A DNA stretch of 64,000 nucleotides from Arthrobacter sp. APC 3897 (GTDB lineage: Bacteria; Actinomycetota; Actinomycetes; Actinomycetales; Micrococcaceae). The stretch spans positions 121,124-185,123 of the forward strand of contig NZ_JASDDG010000002.1 in NCBI RefSeq assembly GCF_030407495.1. The letters are read 5' to 3'. Position numbers and translations under genes: made by a program. Numbering within the stretch: the first letter of the stretch is position 1; every line of letters starts with the position of its first letter. Below are positions 46,723-55,137 of the stretch, piece after piece. Below the pieces are notes generated by a model, which saw only the letters and a program-made list of their open reading frames with translations, ran no database searches and was not told the DNA's origin.

Positions 46723-46766
46723 TTCCTTCTCCTTGCAGTAGTCAATGGTGGTTGCTGTTGGACGGT

Positions 46767-47537
46767 TCACACCATGTGCTTGCCGCCGTCGATGAAGTAC
46801 GACCCGCCGTTGATGAAACCTGCCTCTTCGCCCAGTAAAAAGCTCACCAGGGCAGCAACCTCCGATGGATGGCCTACCCGCTGCACGGGGATGCCGCCGG
46901 AGAGGCCGGCCCGGCGGTCTTCGCTCAGCGGTCCGCCCATGATGTCGGTGTCAATGGGGCCGGGAACGAGAGCGTTGCAGGTGATGCCGTGCGGTCCCAG
47001 CTCCCGGGCCGCGCCCCGGGTGAGTCCCAGCACGGCGGCCTTGGCACCGGCGTATCCGGTTTTCGAGAAGGTCCCTCCTCCGTCGTAGGCAGTGATGGAG
47101 GAGGTGTTCACGATGCGTCCGCCGGCACCGCCGTCGACCATGCGCCGCGCCGCGGCCTGCATCATGAGCAGCGTTCCCGTGGCGTTGACGTCCATGACGC
47201 GCGTCCATATCTCCTTTGAGAGCTCGAACAGGGTGTGCGGACTGGCGATGCCGGCAAGGTTGACCAGTGCCAGCACCGGGGGCAGCTCGGCATCCATCCG
47301 GGCGAAGGCCGCCTGGACCGACTCAGGGACCACAACGTCAGCGGCCATGCCCAGGACCGGCTGCGCCGATTCGGCAGCGAGCTCTTCGGCAAAGGACTGC
47401 ACCGCATCTCCGTCAAGGTCCAGCAGGGCCAGGGCCCACCCTTCCTTGGCAAGACGGCGGGCAACCTGGCGGCCGATGCCTCTTTCACTGCCTGTTCCGG
47501 TGACAACTGCGGTTCGATGTTCGGGATATTTGGCCAT
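46767..47537 (-). CDS. Short-chain dehydrogenase/reductase (SDR)
   Basis: A 256-residue NAD(P)-dependent oxidoreductase. The cofactor loop is TGTGSERGIGR (slightly extended TGxxxGIG), then NLAGI, catalytic Ser in VNTSSITAY and YAGAK (YxxxK). C-terminal GGSYFIDGGKHMV. ATG at 47537 has AGGAG upstream. Lies between the GntP permease and isomerase genes. In tetritol and related pathways an SDR performs the first oxidation of the polyol or sugar acid; this role is inferred from context. Confidence 0.92.
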   Translation of the reverse strand: MAKYPEHRTAVVTGTGSERGIGRQVARRLAKEGWALALLDLDGDAVQSFAEELAAESAQPVLGMAADVVVPESVQAAFARMDAELPPVLALVNLAGIASPHTLFELSKEIWTRVMDVNATGTLLMMQAAARRMVDGGAGGRIVNTSSITAYDGGGTFSKTGYAGAKAAVLGLTRGAARELGPHGITCNALVPGPIDTDIMGGPLSEDRRAGLSGGIPVQRVGHPSEVAALVSFLLGEEAGFINGGSYFIDGGKHMV

Positions 47538-47579
47538 AAGGACTCCTGGAATGGTTGGAGGGATTTTTGCCGGTCGGGC

Positions 47580-49004
47580 TCAGGCCGCTACCGCGTAGAG
47601 TGCCCAGGCCAGTGCGAAGGACAGGAAGCCGATGGCGGTGCCGACGACGGTCCAGGTTTTCAAGGTGGTCAGGGTGTCAAAACCGCAGAACCTGCCGATG
47701 AGCCAGAAGCCGGAGTCATTGACATGCGAGAAGGTGATGGAGCCGGCGGCAATGGCTACGACGACGGCGGCCAGGCCGATTCCGGAGACCCCGAGTTCCA
47801 TGACGGCTGGCGCCATGATGGAACCGGCGGTGGTGGCGGCGACGGTGGCCGACCCCTGGGCCACCCGGAAGGCAATCGCAACGAGAAAGCCGGCCAGGAT
47901 GACGGGCAGGCCGATCGCGTCCAGCCCGGAGGCGATGGTTCCGCCGATTCCGGTTTCGGTCAGTACCCGGCCGAAGGCGCCGCCGGCTCCGGTGATGAGG
48001 ATGATGGAGCAGACCGGGGCCAGCGCGTTGTCGACAAGATCTTCCAAGGCACTGCCGATGGTGCCGCGGCCGCGCCGCGGACGCATGTACAGCAGGTACA
48101 TGGCGGCCAGAGTGGCTATCAGCAGGGCGATCGGGGTGCTGCCGATCAGCCGGGAGAGCTGGAAGAGGATGTTCTGGTTGTCGACGGTTCCGCCGGCTTC
48201 CAGGGTGCTGAACATCGTGTTGAAGAAGATGAGGAACAGCGGCAGCAGCAGCACGAAGATGATCATCCAGAAGCCCGGGCGGGGCGTGTCCTCATCCAGG
48301 TCCGCCTCCCCCAGCAGGTTCGGAACGGGCATGTCCGGGTAACGCCTGGCAATAACGAGGGCCAGCCGGTAGCCGCCGAGGTACCAGGCGGGAAGCCCCA
48401 CCAGCAGGGCAACCAGGATTACCATCCCGATGTCCGCGCCCATGACCGTTGCGGCGGCCGTGGGACCCGGGTGCGGCGGAGTCAGGGCATGCATCATGAG
48501 GAACGAGCCGATGGAGGGAAGCACATACAGCATGAAGGAGCCGCCCAGGCGGCGCGCGACGGTGTAGATGATCGGCAGCATCACGATGAATCCGGCGTCG
48601 AGGAAAATAGGGAAGGCGTAGAACAGCGACGCGACGGCCAGCGCCAGCGGCGCCCGCTTCTCGCCGAACCGGCGAAGCATGGCATCGGCGAGGACCTGGG
48701 CACCTCCCGACACTTCCACCAGGCGGCCCAGGACAGCCCCGAATCCCACCAGCAGGGCAACGGTTCCCACTGTGGTGCTGAATCCGGCGACGACGACGGT
48801 CATCACGTCCCCGATGCCGATGCCCGCCGCGAGGGCGGTGAGCACGCTGATGATGATCAGCGCAAAAAAAGCGTGGATCCGCAGTTTGATAATCATGAAA
48901 AGCAGGACCGCGATGGCCGTGACCGCGATGGCGATCAGCACACCGGAGGGGCGCTCGGCCAGGACAAGAGTCTCGGCAGGCAGGGCAGCGGGAAGCAAGT
49001 GCAT
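47580..49004 (-). CDS. GntP-family permease (gluconate/sugar-acid type)
   Basis: A 474-residue, 12-14-helix carrier. It has family blocks LLVGFGAVLGRLVEVSGGAQVLADAML, FYAFPIFLDAGFIVMLPIIY, HALTPPHPGPTAAATVMGADIG, and the C-terminal SGSITFSHVNDSGFWLIG-like AAGSITFSHVNDSGFWLIGRFCG. ATG at 49004 with AAAGGTG gives MHLLPAALPA; an upstream ATG is less well placed. GntP carriers import gluconate and other sugar acids with protons. A near-palindromic operator candidate lies about 75 bases upstream. Confidence 0.95.
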   Translation of the reverse strand: MHLLPAALPAETLVLAERPSGVLIAIAVTAIAVLLFMIIKLRIHAFFALIIISVLTALAAGIGIGDVMTVVVAGFSTTVGTVALLVGFGAVLGRLVEVSGGAQVLADAMLRRFGEKRAPLALAVASLFYAFPIFLDAGFIVMLPIIYTVARRLGGSFMLYVLPSIGSFLMMHALTPPHPGPTAAATVMGADIGMVILVALLVGLPAWYLGGYRLALVIARRYPDMPVPNLLGEADLDEDTPRPGFWMIIFVLLLPLFLIFFNTMFSTLEAGGTVDNQNILFQLSRLIGSTPIALLIATLAAMYLLYMRPRRGRGTIGSALEDLVDNALAPVCSIILITGAGGAFGRVLTETGIGGTIASGLDAIGLPVILAGFLVAIAFRVAQGSATVAATTAGSIMAPAVMELGVSGIGLAAVVVAIAAGSITFSHVNDSGFWLIGRFCGFDTLTTLKTWTVVGTAIGFLSFALAWALYAVAA

Positions 49005-49077
49005 GGGAAGAACACCTTTGTTCGCTGGAGTCTCGCTCCAGACTGATGTGATGCAGACCATAGTTCGACTCTGGGCT

Positions 49078-49093
49078 ATACCCTATAGGATAT
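49078..49093. promoter_or_regulatory. Candidate GntR operator upstream of the GntP gene
   Basis: ATACCCTATAGGATAT is palindromic except for one position per arm. Its core CCTATAGGA recurs before the second arm of the cluster at 50009-50017. Location is between the divergent gntP and gntR genes, so it may be the binding site of that GntR protein. Confidence 0.6.
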
Positions 49094-49237
49094 TGGGACC
49101 GTGTCCAGCCGGAACCGTAACCCGACAATGCAGGGAATCCCTGTACCGGACCGCCATTCAGGCGCCGGGGCGCGCAATGCCGTGCCCCTGTGGGAAAATC
49201 CTGAAGGCATAACCGACGCGGGACCAAGAGGAGCATG

Positions 49238-49942
49238 ATGGGTACGGATGCAGCAGCGGGCGGTGCCTGGGTGCAGCGCAGTGTCCTGGCGGATCAGGTC
49301 TACACGGAAATTCTTGCGCGGCTGATGGATGGAAAACTGGCATCCGGGGACCCGCTCAGCATTGACGGCACCGCACGGGACCTTGGCGTCTCGCCGACTC
49401 CCGTGCGGGAAGCGCTGGCCCGGCTGGAGGCTACGGGAATGGTGGTGCGGGCTGCACTGCGCGGGTACCGCGTGGCGCCGGTGCTGAGCCATGACGAACT
49501 CATGGACCTCATGGAGGCCCGGCTGCTGATCGAGGGCCACACCGCCGAAGTGGCGTGCAGGCATGCTGATGAGGATTTCCTGGCAAAGCTGGAACGGTCC
49601 ATCGATGACCTGCGGCAGGCACCCAACGGCCCCCAGTTTTCCGATTACCGCTCCTACTGGGAAGCAGATGAGCGTTTTCACCGCACCATCGCCGAACAGA
49701 CCGGCAACCGCTTCCTGATGGGTGCCTACAACTCCCTGGGCGGACACGTCCACCGCTTCCGCCTGTTTGGCGGAACCGGCGTCCGCGACGCCGGCAGTGC
49801 GATCGAGGAACACTCGCAGATTGTCGCCGCAATGCGGCGCGGCGATGCAGCCGAGGCGCGCGCAGCCATGGCCGGCCACATCTGCGGAGTTCAAAACCGC
49901 GCAATTCAGGAACACGAAGCAACCCGCGCCGGGGAGCACTAG
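49238..49942 (+). CDS. GntR-family transcriptional regulator (FCD subfamily)
   Basis: A 234-residue regulator. The winged helix has DPLSIDGTARDLGVSPTPVREALARLEATGMV. The FCD domain has YWEADERFHRTIAEQTGNRFL and IEEHSQIVAAMRRGDAAEARAAMAGHI with Asp and His ligands. The second of two adjacent ATGs (49238) was chosen because AGGAG is then four bases away rather than one. It sits centrally between the two divergent arms of the sugar cluster and most likely represses both until the substrate arrives. Confidence 0.93.
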   Translation: MGTDAAAGGAWVQRSVLADQVYTEILARLMDGKLASGDPLSIDGTARDLGVSPTPVREALARLEATGMVVRAALRGYRVAPVLSHDELMDLMEARLLIEGHTAEVACRHADEDFLAKLERSIDDLRQAPNGPQFSDYRSYWEADERFHRTIAEQTGNRFLMGAYNSLGGHVHRFRLFGGTGVRDAGSAIEEHSQIVAAMRRGDAAEARAAMAGHICGVQNRAIQEHEATRAGEH

Positions 49943-50007
49943 CCGGGTCCGGCTCCGCCTCCTTCACTGCCCCCAACTGTGGTTGACATCACAACGTGTC
50001 CCATGGA

Positions 50008-50017
50008 TCCTATAGGA
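50008..50017. promoter_or_regulatory. Candidate GntR operator upstream of the dehydrogenase arm
   Basis: TCCTATAGGA is a perfect 10-base palindrome about 70 bases before the dehydrogenase gene and shares CCTATAGGA with the site at 49082-49090. A TTGACA lies at 49983-49988, so the site overlaps or touches the likely -10 region, as expected for a repressor. Confidence 0.6.
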
Positions 50018-50084
50018 AAGATGAAATGACGCCGGGTCAATCCGTCCGGGGAAATCATCGATCAGTGCAACGGAGGACTCGCCA

Positions 50085-51080
50085 GTGACCCAGCGAACAG
50101 TAGCCGTAGTCGGTTCCGGATACATGGGTGGAGGGATCGCCCAGGTCCTTGCCCTCGGCGGAGCGCGGGTGGCGCTGGCGGATGTTTCCCGGGAAGTGGC
50201 CGAGAAGAACCTTGAACGCCTGCTCACCGAAGCCGGGCAGTTTGTAGCCGACGGACTGTTTCCGGATGATGCCGTGCAGCGCCTGCGGGAGAACCTGTGG
50301 GCTGCCCCCAGCATTGAAGACGCCGTTGTTGACGCCACCTACATCGAGGAGGCGGTGCCGGAGGTCCTTGAGATCAAGCACGCCACTTTGCGGCGGATCA
50401 GCGACGCGGCGCCTCAGGACGCGGTGATCGGTTCCAATACCTCCACCATCCTCATTGCCAGCCTGGCGGAGGCGGTCTCGAACCCGGGCCGCTTCCTGGG
50501 GGTGCATTTCTCCAACCCCGCTCCCTTCATCCCCGGAGTGGAGGTCATCCCCCATGCCGGCACCACGGAAGAAACCGTTGAGACAGCACGGGAGATGGTG
50601 GCCCTCACCGGCAAGCATGCCGCCGTCGTCAAGGACGTGACCGGTTTTGTGCTGAACCGCCTGCAGTATGCTCTCTTCCACGAAGCCGCCCAGGTGGTTG
50701 AGGAGGGAATTGCCTCGGCTGAGGACGTGGATACCCTGGTTCGAACCACCTTCGGGTTCCGCCTGCCGTTCTTCGGCCCGTTTGCGATCGCGGATATGGC
50801 CGGGCTGGACGTCTACTCCTTCTGCTATGCATCTCTGCAGACATCCTTCCCCGAACGGTTTGCCACGCCGGGAATTCTGAAGGACCTCGTGGATGCCGGA
50901 AAGCTCGGCACCAAGTCCGGGGCAGGCTTCCTGCAGATTCCCGCGGACAAGTCCCAGGACCTTGTCGCCTACCGAAACAAGGCGTATGTTGCCATGTCCG
51001 GGCTCCTCAAGGAGCTCGGACCCAGCCCTGCCGAGGAGGCAGGCCTGGGCACCGCCCGCGCTGCCACGGAAACCCGCTGA
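50085..51080 (+). CDS. 3-hydroxyacyl-CoA dehydrogenase-family NAD-dependent dehydrogenase
   Basis: A 331-residue enzyme. The Rossmann loop is VAVVGSGYMGGGIAQVLALGGARVALADVS, with SNTSTILIASLAEAVSNPGRFLGVHFSNPAP (catalytic His) and DVTGFVLNRLQYALFHEAAQVVEEGIAS following. The fold is that of 3-hydroxybutyryl-CoA dehydrogenase and L-gulonate 3-dehydrogenase. In a sugar cluster without other fatty-acid genes, a 3-hydroxy sugar acid is the more likely substrate. GTG at 50085 has GGAGG eight bases upstream. First gene of the plus-strand arm. Confidence 0.87.
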   Translation: MTQRTVAVVGSGYMGGGIAQVLALGGARVALADVSREVAEKNLERLLTEAGQFVADGLFPDDAVQRLRENLWAAPSIEDAVVDATYIEEAVPEVLEIKHATLRRISDAAPQDAVIGSNTSTILIASLAEAVSNPGRFLGVHFSNPAPFIPGVEVIPHAGTTEETVETAREMVALTGKHAAVVKDVTGFVLNRLQYALFHEAAQVVEEGIASAEDVDTLVRTTFGFRLPFFGPFAIADMAGLDVYSFCYASLQTSFPERFATPGILKDLVDAGKLGTKSGAGFLQIPADKSQDLVAYRNKAYVAMSGLLKELGPSPAEEAGLGTARAATETR

Positions 51081-51084
51081 TGCC

Positions 51085-52818
51085 ATGACCTACCTCCTGA
51101 ACAACCCCGCAGACTTCGCCGTCGACGCTTTGCGCGGATACACCGCAGCCCATCCCCGCCACGTGATGCAGGCCCACGGCGGCGTGGTCCGTTCCACTGA
51201 AACGCCGGAAAACCAGCCTGCGCTGGTGATCGGCGGAGGGTCGGGCCACTACCCGGCCTTTGCCGGCTGGGTGGGACCGGGACTGGCCCACGGTGCGCCC
51301 TGCGGCAACATTTTCTCCTCCCCGTCCGCCTCGCAGGTGTATTCCGTTTCCCGCTCCGCGGAGAACGGCGGGGGTGTCCTTCTGGGCTTCGGCAACTATG
51401 CCGGGGATGTCCTGCACTTTGGCCAGGCTGCCGAGAAACTGCGGGCCGAGGGTATCGATGTGCGGATCATTAAGGTCTCGGACGACATTGCCTCCGGTCC
51501 GGCGCATTCCCACCGGGACCGCCGCGGAATTGCCGGGGACCTCATTGTCTTCAAGATTGCCGGTGCGGCCATTGCGGCCGGTGCCGATCTGGATGAAGCA
51601 GAACGGGTGGCGTGGAAAGCCAATGACGCAACCCGCTCCTTCGGTGTGGCCTTTGACGGCTGCACACTGCCCGGCGCCGGTGAGGCCCTGTTCCATGTGC
51701 CGGCCGGAGAGATGGCCGTCGGGCTGGGAATCCACGGGGAACCGGGAATCCGCGAAGTCCCCATGGGGACTGCGGCGGAAGTTGCAGATCTGCTGCTCCA
51801 CGGCGTCCTGGAGGAGGAACCGGAACGCAGCGGCAGCTACAGCGGCCGGGTCTCAGTGGTGCTCAACGGCCTGGGCACGGTCAAGTACGAGGAACTCTTT
51901 GTGGTGTACGGCCGGGTGGCCGAGCAGCTGTCCGAGAAGGGGTTCACGGTGGTGGCCCCGGAAATCGGAGAACATGTCACCAGCCTCAATATGGCCGGGC
52001 TGTCGCTGAGCATTGTGTTCCTCGACGATGAGTTGGAGCAGTACTGGCTGGCGCCGGCTGATACACCCGCCTTCCGGCGGGCCGCGGGGACAGAGTCCTC
52101 CGCACCGCCGCGGACAGGAGTTCATGTTCCCGGTGAGGATCCCATTCCGGAGGCGGCCGAGGAATCCCGGGCATCCGCTGCGGGGATTGTGCAGGTGCTG
52201 GAAATGCTGCGCGACACTGCGTCGAAGCACGAAGAGCATTTTGGCCGCCTGGACGCGGTGGCCGGCGACGGTGACCACGGCCAGGGCATGGCCTATGGAA
52301 CCAGCGGTGCAGCGGATGCAGGCCGGCAGGCTGCTGCCAAAGGCGCCGGAGCGCGGACCGTCCTGCTTCACGCCGGAGACGCCTGGGCCGAAGAAGCCGG
52401 CGGCACCTCCGGGGCACTGTGGGGTGCGGCTCTCACCGCGGCCGGCGGCGTCTTTGATGATGCCCGTGCCGTGGCAGCCCCGGAAATAGTTGAGGCTCTG
52501 GCCGCGGGAATTGACGCCGTCGTCCGCCTGGGCGGGGCGAAGGCCGGGGATAAGACCATGGTGGATGCCGCCCTGCCCTTCCGTGAGGTCCTGGTGGCGG
52601 AATTCGCGTCCTCGGGAGATCTGGCCGGATCCGTGAAACAGGCCGCGGCCGCCGCGCAGGAGGCGGCCGAAGCCACGGCGGGCATCACGTCCCGCCTGGG
52701 GAGATCCCGCATTCTGGGTGAAAAGAGCCTGGGCACCCCGGATCCCGGCGCCCACTCCTTCTCGGTCCTGATGGATGCGCTGGCGGACTTCCTTGCCTCC
52801 CCGTCCGGCACGGCCTGA
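51085..52818 (+). CDS. Single-chain dihydroxyacetone/erythrulose kinase (DhaK-DhaL fusion)
   Basis: A 577-residue ATP-dependent ketose kinase. Residues 1-330 are the DhaK domain, with VIGGGSGHYPAFAGWVG and the substrate-binding His in GLGIHGEPGI. After a linker (about 335-365) comes the DhaL ATP-binding domain with AVAGDGDHGQGM and GDKTMVDAALPF. ATG at 51085 was chosen, five bases after the preceding stop. Relatives phosphorylate dihydroxyacetone, D- or L-erythrulose. The following isomerase genes favour a tetrulose. Confidence 0.9.
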   Translation: MTYLLNNPADFAVDALRGYTAAHPRHVMQAHGGVVRSTETPENQPALVIGGGSGHYPAFAGWVGPGLAHGAPCGNIFSSPSASQVYSVSRSAENGGGVLLGFGNYAGDVLHFGQAAEKLRAEGIDVRIIKVSDDIASGPAHSHRDRRGIAGDLIVFKIAGAAIAAGADLDEAERVAWKANDATRSFGVAFDGCTLPGAGEALFHVPAGEMAVGLGIHGEPGIREVPMGTAAEVADLLLHGVLEEEPERSGSYSGRVSVVLNGLGTVKYEELFVVYGRVAEQLSEKGFTVVAPEIGEHVTSLNMAGLSLSIVFLDDELEQYWLAPADTPAFRRAAGTESSAPPRTGVHVPGEDPIPEAAEESRASAAGIVQVLEMLRDTASKHEEHFGRLDAVAGDGDHGQGMAYGTSGAADAGRQAAAKGAGARTVLLHAGDAWAEEAGGTSGALWGAALTAAGGVFDDARAVAAPEIVEALAAGIDAVVRLGGAKAGDKTMVDAALPFREVLVAEFASSGDLAGSVKQAAAAAQEAAEATAGITSRLGRSRILGEKSLGTPDPGAHSFSVLMDALADFLASPSGTA

Positions 52819-52827
52819 GGAACCATC

Positions 52828-53601
52828 GTGACCGTTTGGATTGGCACCAGCTGGAAGATGAACAAAACCGTCTCCGAAGCGCAGAGGTACACCCGCACCC
52901 TGCTCGCCGGTCTCGACGGCCGGGAGCTGGGCACCGTCCAGCCCTTCATCATCCCCCCGGCCACCGCCCTGTCAGCAGTGGCCGGGATTCTGGCGGGCGA
53001 CCGCCGGGTGCTGCTGGGAGCGCAGAACGCCCATTGGGAGGACGACGGCGCCTGGACCGGAGAGGTTTCCGTTCCCCAAGTGGCCGACGCCGGTGCCCGG
53101 CTGGTGGAGATTGGCCACTCGGAGCGCCGCGAGCACTTCGGAGAGAACGACGAAACGGTTCGGCTCAAAGTGGCGGCGGTTTTGCGTCACGGACTGACTC
53201 CGCTGCTGTGCATCGGCGAGTCCGCCGAGGTGAAGGATGCCGGCCGGTCCCCGGAGTTCATCGTCGGGCAGGCATCCCGGGCATTGGAGGGGCTTTCCGG
53301 GGAAGAACTCGCCCGGGTCCTGATTGCCTATGAGCCTGTCTGGGCGATCGGCGCCGCCGGGCGCCCGGCCGGTCCCCGCGAGCTCGCCGAGCCCTTTTCA
53401 GCCCTCGCAGACAGCTGGGGCCACCGGGTGGCCGGATTGCTGTACGGCGGCTCAGTGGCACCGGAAAACGCCGCCGCTTTGCTGGAGATCCCGCATGTCA
53501 ACGGATTGTTCATAGGCCGCGCCGCGTGGCAGGCACAGGGCTACCTGACGCTCCTGGACATCGCCGCTAACACCATCAACCAAGAACTGAGGACATCATG
53601 A
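52828..53601 (+). CDS. Triosephosphate isomerase-like protein (erythrulose-1-phosphate isomerase type)
   Basis: A 257-residue TIM homologue. Catalytic residues are kept: Lys in GTSWKMNKT, His in IGHSERRE and Glu in AYEPVWAIG. Loop 6 after this Glu differs from glycolytic TIM ([13 protein letters not shown] rather than AIGTGK), which suggests a different substrate. In Brucella (EryH) and Mycobacterium smegmatis (LerI) such TIM-like enzymes convert L-erythrulose-1-phosphate to D-erythrulose-4-phosphate. GTG at 52828. It overlaps the RpiB-like gene by four bases. Confidence 0.88.
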   Translation: MTVWIGTSWKMNKTVSEAQRYTRTLLAGLDGRELGTVQPFIIPPATALSAVAGILAGDRRVLLGAQNAHWEDDGAWTGEVSVPQVADAGARLVEIGHSERREHFGENDETVRLKVAAVLRHGLTPLLCIGESAEVKDAGRSPEFIVGQASRALEGLSGEELARVLIAYEPVWAIGAAGRPAGPRELAEPFSALADSWGHRVAGLLYGGSVAPENAAALLEIPHVNGLFIGRAAWQAQGYLTLLDIAANTINQELRTS

Positions 53602-54065
53602 GTGAAACCAGGAAGCTGCGGATAGTTATTGGCGGAGATGACGCCGGTTTTGATTACAAGGAGATTCTGCGCCGGGATCTGGAGGCGGACGACCGCGTGG
53701 AGAGCGTGGTGGACGTAGGCGTTTCGGACTCGGAGAACACTGCCTACCCCCATGTGGCCGTTGATGCCGCACGCAAAATTGCCGCCGGCGAAGCAGACCG
53801 TGCGCTGCTGATCTGCGGAACCGGCCTGGGGGTGGCCATTTCCGCGAACAAGGTTCCCGGCATCCGTGCCGTCACGGCCCATGACTCCTTCTCGGTGGAG
53901 CGCTCCGTCCTCAGTAACAACGCCCAGGTGCTGTGCATGGGTCAGCGCGTGGTCGGCATTGAGCTGGCCCGCCGCCTCGCCAAGGAATGGCTGGGGTATG
54001 CGTTTGATCCGGCCAGTGCTTCGGCGGAGAAGGTGGACGCGATTTCCGGCTACGAAATGGAATAA
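53598..54065 (+). CDS. RpiB/LacAB-family isomerase (erythrulose-4-phosphate isomerase type)
   Basis: A 155-residue sugar-phosphate isomerase. The RpiB signature is varied as [48 protein letters not shown], the version seen in EryI/DerI-type proteins. Those convert D-erythrulose-4-phosphate to D-erythrose-4-phosphate. The active-site Cys in ICGTG and His in AHDSFS are present. ATG overlaps the TIM-like gene (ATGA), so the two isomerase steps are coupled. Confidence 0.9.
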   Translation: MSETRKLRIVIGGDDAGFDYKEILRRDLEADDRVESVVDVGVSDSENTAYPHVAVDAARKIAAGEADRALLICGTGLGVAISANKVPGIRAVTAHDSFSVERSVLSNNAQVLCMGQRVVGIELARRLAKEWLGYAFDPASASAEKVDAISGYEME

Positions 54066-54124
54066 CCGGCAGGCCAGGGGGTATCGGCGGATAAGGTAGC
54101 CTCAGCCGATCGAAAGGAACGGAT

Positions 54125-55090
54125 GTGGATGACTTGTCCCAGGCCGTCTACCGGTACGCCGTAAGCAGCCCGGGGTGGACGGTGGAAGAGGCCTCGGAAG
54201 CACTGGGCTTCACCACCCGCTCCATCGAAGCGGCCATCACGTCCCTGGAAGAGCGCTGCCTGCTGGTCCAGGCCGGTAACGGCCGGCACAGCTACACCGC
54301 GGTCTCCCCCGACGTCGCACTGGCTGAACTGATTGATCCCGATGAGCGGGCGCTCCTGGATCTCCGTTCACGGATCGGCGCCAAGCGCCGCGAACTGGCC
54401 GCGCTCGTGCCCGTCTTTGCCGAGGCCAGCCGGCGGGTATCCACCGATGCCCCGGTGGAGGTCCTGGAGGACCCGGACCAGGTGATGCGCATCCTGATCG
54501 GATACGCCAGGTCGGCATCGGAGTGCGTCCTCATGGCGCGGCCCGGCCAGGGGGCCACCGCCGATACCCAGGAGGAAAGCATCCGGAAGGATGTGGACAT
54601 GCTGCAGCAGGGGGTGTCCCGGCGCACCCTGTACCACTCCAGCATCCGGGACCACATGCCCACGCGAAGAGCCGTGGAAGTGGTCACCGCTGCCGGCGGA
54701 GAGTTTAGGACCCTCCCCCAGCTGCCGCTTCGGGCCGTGATCTTTGACGGCAGCGTAGCCGTCATCCCGCGGGCAGCCCATGCGCAGGACCGGGCGGGGC
54801 TCGTCATCCGGGATCCCAATGTGGTTTCCGTGCTTGTCCGGCTGTTTGAGTTCGCCTGGGAGCTGGGCGAGCCGTTCCTCGCCGAGGAACCGCGCGGAAA
54901 CCAGCTGAACAGCGTCCAGCGCTCAATCCTCCGCGCCCTGGCCTCGGGCCAGCCGGACGAAGTCATAGCCCGCCGGATGGGCATCAGTGTGCGGACGTGC
55001 CGGCGTCACATCGCCAAGATGCTGGAGGACCTGGGCGCGGAAAGCCGCTTCCAGGCCGGAGTAAAAGCCCACCGGGCGGGGTGGATCTAG
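54125..55090 (+). CDS. TrmB/LuxR-type transcriptional regulator
   Basis: A 321-residue regulator. The N-terminal HTH (residues about 1-60: AVYRYAVSSPGWTVEEASEALGFTTRSIEAAITSLEERCLLV) is TrmB-like. A middle domain follows, and the C-terminus is a LuxR HTH (LNSVQRSILRALASGQPDEVIARRMGISVRTCRRHIAKMLEDLGAESRFQAGVKA). GTG at 54125 has AAAGGA six bases upstream. It closes the sugar cluster after the RpiB-like gene and may respond to a metabolite of it. Confidence 0.87.
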   Translation: MDDLSQAVYRYAVSSPGWTVEEASEALGFTTRSIEAAITSLEERCLLVQAGNGRHSYTAVSPDVALAELIDPDERALLDLRSRIGAKRRELAALVPVFAEASRRVSTDAPVEVLEDPDQVMRILIGYARSASECVLMARPGQGATADTQEESIRKDVDMLQQGVSRRTLYHSSIRDHMPTRRAVEVVTAAGGEFRTLPQLPLRAVIFDGSVAVIPRAAHAQDRAGLVIRDPNVVSVLVRLFEFAWELGEPFLAEEPRGNQLNSVQRSILRALASGQPDEVIARRMGISVRTCRRHIAKMLEDLGAESRFQAGVKAHRAGWI

Positions 55091-55097
55091 AAAACTA

Positions 55098-55118
55098 TTG
55101 TTGTCGGGAGGACAACAA
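55098..55118. promoter_or_regulatory. Palindrome just before the aminotransferase gene
   Basis: Arms TTGTTGTC (55098-55105) and GACAACAA (55111-55118) are perfect inverted repeats spaced by GGGAG, 20 bases before the ATG at 55138. Position overlapping the likely promoter suggests a repressor operator (GntR, Lrp or similar). The regulator is unknown. Confidence 0.6.
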
Positions 55119-55137
55119 GCCGGGCTAGGATGTGGGG

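Noticed and set aside
47235..49046. A 603-codon open frame on the plus strand opposite the SDR and GntP genes
   Set aside because: The frame crosses two well-supported genes, has Gly/Gln/Asp-rich meaningless composition and no family motif.
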